From assembly GCA_019454665.1 (NCBI GenBank), contig JACFNW010000200.1:1-5050 (forward strand): DNA of 5,050 nucleotides. Direction: 5' to 3'. Below the pieces are notes generated by a model. It worked only from the letters and a program-made list of their open reading frames with translations, was not told the DNA's origin and did no database searches. Every line of letters begins with the position of its first letter. Within the stretch, counting starts at the first letter, position 1. This DNA is from Fimbriimonadaceae bacterium (GTDB lineage: Bacteria; Armatimonadota; Fimbriimonadia; Fimbriimonadales; Fimbriimonadaceae). Shown in pieces: positions 1 through 4,221 of the stretch. A program made the translations under genes and the position numbers.

Positions 1-87
1 ATCGCCGGTCGTGCCAGCGGCGTCGCCCGTGGTGCCAGCCGCATCGCCGGTCGTGCCAGCGGCGTCGCCCGTGGTGCCAGCGGCGTC
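1..87 (-). repeat. 21-bp tandem coding repeat with 42-bp higher-order period
   Basis: Four 21-bp units lie at 4-24, 25-45, 46-66 and 67-87, each encoding the heptad TGDAAGT on the minus strand. The array reaches the left edge, so the full copy number is unknown. Units 4-24 and 46-66 are identical, and bases 1-39 match 43-81 with an offset of 42, whereas neighbouring units differ in synonymous Thr, Asp and Ala codons (ACC/ACG, GAC/GAT, GCC/GCG). This pattern indicates growth by duplication of a two-unit block. Confidence 0.9.
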
Positions 88-207
88 GCCCGTGGAACCC
101 GTGGTCTCGGTCTTGTTCGTGTCGCCTTCGGTCTTCTCGCCGCAGCCGACGATCGCGATGCCCGCAACGAGCAGCGCAGCAATGAGCATTGCCAGATTCT
201 TCTTCAT
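1..207 (-). CDS. Repeat-containing lipoprotein, C-terminus cut by the window edge
   Basis: A predicted lipoprotein exported by Sec and anchored by a lipidated cysteine. The ATG at 207 opens 69 visible codons. Residues 1-4 are MKKN, residues 5-18 are a hydrophobic signal segment, and the lipobox IVGC places the lipidated cysteine at residue 22. A short charged linker (GEKTEGDTNKTETT) follows. From about residue 39 the protein is a tandem heptad TGDAAGT, four full copies and the start of a fifth before the edge. The repeats are small, polar and acidic, so the visible mature part looks like a flexible spacer rather than a folded domain; a folded domain could lie beyond the edge. The start is supported by AGGAGG at 219-224, 11 bases upstream, and by a sigma-70-like promoter further up. 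No function can be assigned. The gene could be a short low-complexity lipoprotein or the N-terminus of a larger one. Confidence 0.85.
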   Translation of the reverse strand, partial: MKKNLAMLIAALLVAGIAIVGCGEKTEGDTNKTETTGSTGDAAGTTGDAAGTTGDAAGTTGDAAGTTGD

Positions 208-218
208 GTTGAGTTGTG

Positions 219-224
219 CCTCCT
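219..224 (-). promoter_or_regulatory. Ribosome binding site of the repeat lipoprotein
   Basis: On the minus strand these bases read AGGAGG, a perfect Shine-Dalgarno core, 11 bases before the ATG at 207. It fixes the lipoprotein start. Confidence 0.8.
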
Positions 225-233
225 GATCGAGAA

Positions 234-251
234 CGGGAATCCAGTTTCCCG
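234..251 (-). other. Small inverted repeat in the lipoprotein leader
   Basis: CGGGAA (234-239) and TTCCCG (246-251) form a perfect 6-bp stem with a 6-base loop. It lies in the predicted 5' leader between the promoter at 288-316 and the Shine-Dalgarno site at 219-224. No U-run follows, so it is not a clear terminator. It may be an mRNA-stabilising hairpin or chance. Confidence 0.35.
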
Positions 252-287
252 CCCGAGCCCACCCATCAGGGGAGCGGACTCCGCGCC

Positions 288-316
288 ATTGTACCAAAAC
301 ATCGCGAAAACTCCAA
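288..316 (-). promoter_or_regulatory. Sigma-70-type promoter for the repeat lipoprotein
   Basis: Reading the minus strand, a -35 box TTGGAG (311-316) is followed by exactly 17 bases and a -10 box TACAAT (288-293). Both match the TTGACA/TATAAT consensus well, and this AT-richer patch stands out in GC-rich DNA. Transcription would start near 281, leaving a leader of about 73 bases before the ATG at 207. It begins just past the stop codon of the upstream same-strand gene (326), which suggests the lipoprotein has its own promoter even if some read-through occurs. Confidence 0.7.
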
Positions 317-325
317 ATGGCGGGC

Positions 326-832
326 TCAAAAGCCCATAGCCTCGCTCGCCCAAGACTGCGGATCGAAGTCGGGAGCGGTCACCTTCGCGATCCGCCATTT
401 GCGCGTTGGCACGACGAGATACTGCATGGCATCTTCCTTCTTGAACTCGATCACGACGTTGTCGATGGTGAGAGGCCTCTCGAACGTCAGGATCTTCACG
501 GTGAGGGTGACGGGTGTGCGCATCGTGGCCGTCTTGCCGTCCGGGGCGATCTCGACCTTGCGTTCGCCAAGGGTGACTTTCGGCTTCTGTTCGCGCACAA
601 AGACGGCGATGGACTTTCGGTTGAAGCCAACCGCCTCGTTGTTGAACACCAGGCTCTTCGACAGGTGTTCCAGAACGCCGCCGGGACGTCCTTCCTGGCT
701 GGCCCTCGCGGCCTCGTCCACGGCTTCGACGATGAGGGCCTCGTCGCTCACCGAACCCACTTTCCATTGAAGGACTCCGTAGCCAATGGCCAGCAAGACG
801 ACGACGGCGACCAGTGCTCGCGCGGCTTTCAT
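326..832 (-). CDS. Membrane-anchored protein, NTF2-like-looking (168 aa)
   Basis: A 168-residue protein of unknown function. Residues 1-4 (MKAA) are short and basic, residues 5-22 are one hydrophobic segment without a lipobox, and the rest is soluble and probably outside the cytoplasm. The soluble part opens with a helix rich in Ala and Glu (about 30-60), then alternating beta-like stretches (KVTLGERKVEIAPDG, MRTPVTLTVKIL, IDNVVIEFKK), and ends with KWRIAKV. This order resembles the NTF2-like/SnoaL fold, in which a closing WRI-V strand is common; that is pattern recognition, not a database hit, and no catalytic residues are evident. The ATG at 832 is chosen because AAGGA lies just upstream and the signal-like segment starts there; the longer reading to 916 adds 28 residues of poor quality. 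It precedes the repeat lipoprotein on the same strand and is divergent from the gene at 915. Confidence 0.85.
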   Translation of the reverse strand: MKAARALVAVVVLLAIGYGVLQWKVGSVSDEALIVEAVDEAARASQEGRPGGVLEHLSKSLVFNNEAVGFNRKSIAVFVREQKPKVTLGERKVEIAPDGKTATMRTPVTLTVKILTFERPLTIDNVVIEFKKEDAMQYLVVPTRKWRIAKVTAPDFDPQSWASEAMGF

Positions 833-914
833 GTGTGACTTCCTTACGTTTCGCGACCTTAGAACGATGCGGGGGCCTTCGGTTTGGCCCATTCGTGCCG
901 ATACCAGGATTGGC
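833..914. promoter_or_regulatory. Divergent intergenic region between the 168-aa and 73-aa genes
   Basis: These 82 bases separate two divergent starts, so promoters in both directions are expected here. AAGGA on the minus strand (about 841-845) is the ribosome site for the 168-aa gene, and AGGA (906-909) on the plus strand serves the 73-aa gene. An inverted repeat GGGCC (873-877) / GGCCC (886-890) with an 8-base loop is present. No convincing -35/-10 pair was found on either strand. Confidence 0.4.
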
Positions 915-1136
915 ATGGCTCCTGCGTCGCAAGTTCAACGGTTCCTCATCTCCCGCCAAGGCGTCTCGCGCGCATTGGTTTGGGACCGGCACGATCGGCT
1001 GGAAGCGATGGTGGCCGTCGCCGACGATTCGCCTTGGTCCGAGCGTTCGCTGCGCGCCGAGTGCGCGTCCGAGTTGGGAATCCACCTGACGCCGCGCCGC
1101 ATCGAACTCCGCGCCGAACGGCGCGTCGCCGCCTGA
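915..1136 (+). CDS. Small conserved-looking protein of unknown function (73 aa)
   Basis: A 73-residue soluble protein, not recognised. It begins MAPASQVQRFLISRQGVSRA, then has a beta-like stretch LEAMVAVADD, a helix SERSLRAECASELGI, and ends with PRRIELRAERRVAA. Third codon positions are strongly G/C, as in the confident genes here, and the alternation of predicted strands and helices looks like a real small domain rather than a shadow. The ATG at 915 is chosen because AGGA (906-909) lies 5 bases upstream; an in-frame ATG at 867 would give 89 residues but has no clear ribosome site. There is no signal peptide, membrane segment or cysteine motif. It stands alone on the plus strand, divergent from the 168-aa membrane gene. 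Reality of the gene is likely; function is unknown. Confidence 0.6.
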   Translation: MAPASQVQRFLISRQGVSRALVWDRHDRLEAMVAVADDSPWSERSLRAECASELGIHLTPRRIELRAERRVAA

Positions 1137-1335
1137 CCCCGGTAACTTTGCGTCCGCAACGTCGCTGGCTGGGAACTGTGCGGGCTTTGGCCGACCCCCG
1201 CAAACGGACCGGGACACCCTCTCCAGAGGCGCACCGATCACTTGGGTGTGACGATGGTTTGGACGATTTGGCTTGTGTATGGTGCGGTGGCCCTAGGCTC
1301 CGCAGTCGGTCTTCGCGTGCTGTGGCGCGACGCGA
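1137..1335. other. Gene-poor gap between the 73-aa gene and xylB
   Basis: The 199 bases between the two convergent stop codons hold no confident gene. The visible structure is the near-palindrome TTGCGTCCGCAA (1148-1159), an inverted repeat TGCGGG (1179-1184) / CCCGCA (1197-1202) with a 12-base loop and no T-run on either side, and most of a 33-codon membrane mini-ORF on the plus strand. No standard intrinsic terminator is visible for either flanking gene. Confidence 0.5.
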
Positions 1336-1355
1336 TCAGCCCCCGTTTGCGGTAG
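1254..1355 (+). CDS. Possible 33-aa single-pass membrane mini-protein
   Basis: An ATG at 1254 opens a 33-codon frame ending in TAG at 1353-1355. The peptide begins MVWTIWLVYGAVALGSAVGL and continues RVLWRDAISPRLR, that is one hydrophobic helix with Trp/Tyr at its start and an arginine-rich tail, the usual shape of a bacterial small membrane protein. In-frame TTG (1242) and GTG (1248) codons offer alternative starts. Against it: no good Shine-Dalgarno site (AGAGG at 1225-1229 is far from the ATG but about 12 bases before the TTG), lower G/C at third positions than the confident genes, and an overlap of about 20 bases with the 3' end of xylB on the other strand. It may be real, but chance cannot be excluded. 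Confidence 0.3.
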   Translation: MVWTIWLVYGAVALGSAVGLRVLWRDAISPRLR

Positions 1356-2766
1356 GCCGATAGGCCGCACGAAACGCCGCATACGAGGCGGCGTACTCGG
1401 TCCCGGAAGGCGACACCTCGCTCTTGGCGCGGACCACCGAACGGCAGGCTTGAGCCACATCCGGCCACACGCCGATCCCGACTCCCGCAAGAATCGCGGC
1501 CCCGAGAGCGGGTCCCTCGTCCATCTCCAACGTCCGGCACGGCGCGCCGAACACGTCTGCCAGCATCTGCACCCAGAACGCGTTGCGCGCCCCTCCGCCG
1601 GTGACTCGAATCTCGTCCACCCTCGCCCCCAGTCCACGCAACAAGGCCATGCCGTCCGCTAGGCCGAAGGAGACGCCCTCGAACACGGCGCGCGATAGGT
1701 GCGCCGAACCGTGCGCCAGCGTCAGGCCGAGGAACGCCGCCCGCGCGTGGGGATCGTTGTGGGGACACCGCTCGCCCGTGAGGTACGGCAGGAATGTCAG
1801 CCCTTCGGCCCCTGCCGGAATCGCGGCCGCCTCGGCGGCGATCGCATCGTAAGACGGCTTGCCGAACGTGTCGCGGAACCAGCGCAACGCGCCGCCGCAC
1901 GAGAGCATCACACCCATGGCATGCCAACCACCGTTGGCGTGGCAGAACGTGTGCGCCGCGCCTTGCGAGTGGAACTTGGGCTCCGGGAGCGAGACGAACA
2001 CCACGCCGCTCGTGCCGAGGCTCACGCTCACCACCCCTTCGACCACCGCACCCGTCCCGACCGCCGAAGCGGCCTGATCTCCTCCGCCAGCCACCACGGG
2101 GATGCCGTCGGCCAAGCCCGGGACGCCTCGCGTCACCCCCGTTTGCGCGAACGATTCGCACACCCGGGGCCACTGCAGATGATCCAGACCAAGGGCCCCG
2201 AGCATCTCGCCCGACCAATCGCGGCGAGGCACATCGAGCAAGCCTGTGCCGCTGGCGTCGCTGACGTCGGTGGCGCTCTCGCCCGTCATCTTGAAACGGA
2301 TGTAATCCTTGGGCAGCAGCACCTGCCGTACTCGGGCGAAGGCCTCGGGCTCGTGGTTTCGGAGCCAAAGCACCTTGGGCGCCTGAAAGCCGGTGAGGGG
2401 CGGGTTGCACGTGATGGCGCGCAGGCGTTCCGCCCCGATCGTGGCATCCATCTCGGCGCATTCGGCTGCCGTTCGCTGGTCGTTCCAGAGCAGGGCCCGG
2501 CGCACCACCTCGCCCTGGGCATCGAGGAACACCGAGCCGTGCATCTGCCCCGTAAGGCCGATGGCGTCTGGGCTCTCCTCGCCGAGTTCGCGGATCACGT
2601 CCAGCGCGCCCGCCCACCAATCGCCGGGGTCCTGCTCCGACCACATGGGGCGCGGGATGTGGAGCGGGTATTCGCGGCTGGTCTGCCGCAACAGCGTGCC
2701 GCGTTCGTCCACCAGAACCGCTTTGATCGAACTCGTGCCCACGTCAATGCCCAGGAACTTCGCCAT
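1336..2766 (-). CDS. xylB: Xylulokinase
   Basis: A cytoplasmic FGGY-family sugar kinase that phosphorylates D-xylulose with ATP to xylulose 5-phosphate, feeding the pentose phosphate pathway. All 476 residues are present, close to the usual 480-500. The N-terminal ATP-binding lobe opens with MAKFLGIDVGTSSIKAVLVD. Family marks follow: WSEQDP (42-47), the substrate-binding GQMHG (73-77), LWNDQR (93-98), LPKDYIRFKMTGE (151-163), DVSDASGT (167-174), and GGGDQAA, with the likely catalytic Asp at 230. The C-terminal lobe has SLGTSGV (249-255), FLPYLTGER (325-333), VTGGGARN (388-395) and GPALGAAILA (418-427). These match E. coli XylB by recalled alignment, so I prefer xylulokinase over glycerol or ribulose kinase. 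The start at 2766 gives the family N-terminus; an ATG at 2775 adds MVP. No Shine-Dalgarno site precedes either. No xylose isomerase or transporter is in the window; dut is divergent 37 bases away. Confidence 0.96.
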   Translation of the reverse strand: MAKFLGIDVGTSSIKAVLVDERGTLLRQTSREYPLHIPRPMWSEQDPGDWWAGALDVIRELGEESPDAIGLTGQMHGSVFLDAQGEVVRRALLWNDQRTAAECAEMDATIGAERLRAITCNPPLTGFQAPKVLWLRNHEPEAFARVRQVLLPKDYIRFKMTGESATDVSDASGTGLLDVPRRDWSGEMLGALGLDHLQWPRVCESFAQTGVTRGVPGLADGIPVVAGGGDQAASAVGTGAVVEGVVSVSLGTSGVVFVSLPEPKFHSQGAAHTFCHANGGWHAMGVMLSCGGALRWFRDTFGKPSYDAIAAEAAAIPAGAEGLTFLPYLTGERCPHNDPHARAAFLGLTLAHGSAHLSRAVFEGVSFGLADGMALLRGLGARVDEIRVTGGGARNAFWVQMLADVFGAPCRTLEMDEGPALGAAILAGVGIGVWPDVAQACRSVVRAKSEVSPSGTEYAASYAAFRAAYRPTANGG

Positions 2767-2767
2767 C

Positions 2768-2783
2768 GGGACCATTTTGGCCC
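2768..2783 (-). other. Hairpin at the xylB translation start
   Basis: In the xylB sense this reads GGGCCAAAATGGTCCC. It can fold as GGGCCA / TGG-CCC with one bulged base and a 3-base loop, ending one base before the ATG at 2766. It sits where a ribosome site would be expected and contains the alternative ATG at 2775. It might modulate initiation, or be part of an operator, or be chance. Confidence 0.35.
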
Positions 2784-2786
2784 GGA

Positions 2787-2800
2787 ACGGGTACACCCGT
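2787..2800. promoter_or_regulatory. Palindrome, candidate operator
   Basis: ACGGGTACACCCGT consists of perfect 6-base arms, ACGGGT (2787-2792) and ACCCGT (2795-2800), around a 2-base centre. It ends three bases before the preferred dut start and lies wholly within the xylB/dut divergent gap. The size and symmetry fit a dimeric repressor site; the regulator is not in the window. As RNA it would be a poor hairpin because the loop is too short, so a DNA-binding role is more plausible. Confidence 0.4.
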
Positions 2801-2803
2801 GGC

Positions 2804-3241
2804 GTGCAGAACGTCGAGATTCCGATCGTGCTCGCCGAAGGCGCTTCGATGCCCGAGTACGCCACTCCGGGAGCGGCCGGTATGGACCTGCGCTCGATCG
2901 AGCCGGTCCTGTTGGAACCCGGTAAGCGAACGCTGGTGCGCACCGGCGTGCGCCTCGCGATTCCGCCCGGATTCGAGGCGCAAGTGCGACCAAGGTCGGG
3001 GTTGGCGCTGCGGCTGGGAGTCGGCATGGTGAACTCGCCGGGCACCATTGACAGCGACTATCGAGGCGAGATCGGTGTGGTGATGATCAATTGGGGCTCG
3101 GAAGTCGTCCAACTAGAGCAGGGCGAACGCGTTGCGCAACTCGTGGTTTGCCCCGTGGTGCGCGCCACGCTTCATCGTGTCGAACAACTCGGTGCGACCG
3201 ACCGAGGGGAGGGTGGCTTTGGCAGCACCGGAACACAGTGA
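2804..3241 (+). CDS. dut: dUTP diphosphatase (dUTPase)
   Basis: A cytoplasmic homotrimeric enzyme that hydrolyses dUTP to dUMP and pyrophosphate, keeping uracil out of DNA and supplying dUMP for thymidylate synthesis. The 145 residues match the trimeric family length, and all five motifs are present in order: PGAAGMDL (22-29), PRSGLA (63-68), NSPGTIDSDYRGEIGV (77-92, with catalytic Asp83 and Tyr86), GERVAQLVV (107-115) and RGEGGFGSTG (134-143, with the uracil-stacking Phe139). The enzyme therefore looks intact. The start is uncertain: GTG at 2804 gives the family-typical N-terminus MQNVEIPIVLAEGA, while TTG at 2777 (GGGA 5 bases upstream) or ATG at 2747 would give extensions, the latter overlapping xylB. 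No strong Shine-Dalgarno site decides this. Seven bases separate its stop from the next gene, so the two are likely one transcript. Confidence 0.95.
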   Translation: MQNVEIPIVLAEGASMPEYATPGAAGMDLRSIEPVLLEPGKRTLVRTGVRLAIPPGFEAQVRPRSGLALRLGVGMVNSPGTIDSDYRGEIGVVMINWGSEVVQLEQGERVAQLVVCPVVRATLHRVEQLGATDRGEGGFGSTGTQ

Positions 3242-3244
3242 GGA
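3241..3244 (+). promoter_or_regulatory. Ribosome binding site overlapping the dut stop codon
   Basis: AGGA begins at the last base of the dut TGA and lies 4 bases before the ATG at 3249. The arrangement fits translational coupling between dut and the TPR-like gene. Confidence 0.6.
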
Positions 3245-3248
3245 ACCC

Positions 3249-4196
3249 ATGACCGACGCCGAATCTCGCGAAGTCTTCGAGACGCTGGACGACGCCACCG
3301 ACATTGATCGGCAACTGGCACAAGTCAACCTGCTCCGCATTCGGGGGCAGTTCGAAGAGGCCCGGCTCCGGTGCCTCAAGCTGCTCAACGACTTCCCGCA
3401 GTCCGCTGCCGCCCATACGCTCATGGGCGACATCTGCGTGGACAAAGACGATCTGGCCCAGGCCGTCGAGTGGTACGACATGGCCCTCGGCATCATCCCC
3501 GAGTCGGTCGCCGACCAAAAGAAGCTGGAATCGGTCCGCAAGCGCCTGAAGGACAGCGAAACCGCCGACACCGCCGCGATGCTGGGTTTGCCCACGTCTC
3601 GCCCGAAGGTGGGGATGTTCGCCGCCGCATTTCTGGCCCTCTTCGTGGTCGTCGCCCTGGGCTCTTACTTCGCGGGCCGACAGATGCAGGCGGCGAGCCA
3701 CGCCAAGGAAAAGCAGGTCGTGGATGCCCCGATCCACATCCCGGGCACCGAGCCGACCGTCGTCAACCGCGGCTCGCAAGAAGGCGAGTCGAACATCGAA
3801 GCCATCGAAACGCCGCGCAACCCGACGCCGAGCCGCGTGGAAGTAGACCGCCAGCTGCTGGGAAGCCTGGTCCCCGGCGCGCCCGAGGGTGTCCAGATGC
3901 TGGAGGCGATGCTCGATCCACGGACCAACCTGGTGTGGGTGACCGCGGAGTGTCCGCAAGACGGAAACCCGCGCGACGCCGCCGCCCACGTGGGCACCCA
4001 TGCCTTGGCCAAAATCGAGAACTGCCCCGTGGCTACGGTCCGCATCCTGCAGAACGGCACCGTGACCCTCATCGCCGATGTGCGGCGCGAGGCCGTGGTC
4101 CAAACCGAAGTCTCCGAGGGCCGGGTCTGGGTGGACGCCGTCCTGTCCAACGTCTGGCCTCCAACCGAACCGACGGAACCGAACGGTCAGCCCTAG
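3249..4196 (+). CDS. TPR-like membrane protein of unknown function (315 aa)
   Basis: Not recognised as a named family. Residues about 21-52 and 53-86 form two helix-turn-helix units with TPR spacing (RGQFEEARLRCLKLLNDFP, then DDLAQAVEWYDMALGIIPES), followed by a charged helix (88-103). Residues 122-141 are a single hydrophobic membrane segment preceded by RPK, so the TPR part is probably cytoplasmic and the C-terminus outside. Residues 142-195 are a polar linker. A compact domain follows (about 198-300) with beta-like stretches NLVWVTAEC, VATVRILQNGTVTLIADV and GRVWVDAVL around a helix DAAAHVGTHALAKI. The tail is proline-rich (PPTEPTEP). The ATG at 3249 is chosen because AGGA (3241-3244), which overlaps the dut stop, lies 4 bases upstream; an in-frame GTG at 3213 sits too close to its purine run. 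Co-transcription with dut is likely, but no functional link to dUTP metabolism is apparent. Confidence 0.88.
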   Translation: MTDAESREVFETLDDATDIDRQLAQVNLLRIRGQFEEARLRCLKLLNDFPQSAAAHTLMGDICVDKDDLAQAVEWYDMALGIIPESVADQKKLESVRKRLKDSETADTAAMLGLPTSRPKVGMFAAAFLALFVVVALGSYFAGRQMQAASHAKEKQVVDAPIHIPGTEPTVVNRGSQEGESNIEAIETPRNPTPSRVEVDRQLLGSLVPGAPEGVQMLEAMLDPRTNLVWVTAECPQDGNPRDAAAHVGTHALAKIENCPVATVRILQNGTVTLIADVRREAVVQTEVSEGRVWVDAVLSNVWPPTEPTEPNGQP

Positions 4197-4221
4197 CCCT
4201 GGGCCAACGAAAGGACGACCG

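Larger units (their letters stand above)
2767..2803. promoter_or_regulatory. 37-base divergent control region between xylB and dut
   Basis: The gap between the two divergent starts is too short for two separate full promoters, so the promoter elements must overlap each other or lie inside the opposite gene. It is almost filled by two adjacent inverted repeats, at 2768-2783 and 2787-2800. No clear -35/-10 pair was recognised on either strand. If dut begins at the TTG at 2777, most of this region is coding instead. Confidence 0.5.

Noticed and set aside
322..335. GGGCT/AGCCC hairpin at the end of the 168-aa gene as a terminator
   Set aside because: A 5-bp stem over the stop codon with no proper U-tract after it; too weak to call.
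1179..1202. Inverted repeat TGCGGG/CCCGCA as a terminator of the 73-aa gene
   Set aside because: The loop is 12 bases and there is no T-run on either strand, so it does not meet the pattern of an intrinsic terminator.
204..1241. A 345-codon open frame on the minus strand
   Set aside because: It overlaps the better-supported 168-aa gene in another frame, is very rich in Arg/Gly/Pro, and has no domain-like pattern; typical shadow frame in high-GC DNA.
1355..1366. GGCC-GATA-GGCC repeat near the xylB stop
   Set aside because: A 4-bp stem inside the coding end of xylB, easily expected by chance at this GC content.
1238..2644. A 468-codon open frame on the minus strand
   Set aside because: It is the out-of-frame reading of xylB, with an arginine- and glycine-rich low-quality composition.
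1699..2925. A 408-codon open frame on the plus strand
   Set aside because: It is antisense to xylB and runs into dut out of frame; no family features.
2767..3048. N-terminal extension of xylB to an ATG at 3048
   Set aside because: The extra residues are antisense to dut and unlike any sugar kinase; the family N-terminus starts at 2766.
3132..3248. Upstream extension of the TPR-like protein to an ATG at 3132
   Set aside because: It would overlap the conserved dUTPase motifs 4 and 5, whereas the ATG at 3249 has a good ribosome site.
4190..4204. GCCC/GGGC repeat between the convergent stops as a shared terminator
   Set aside because: Only a 4-bp stem and no T-run on either side.
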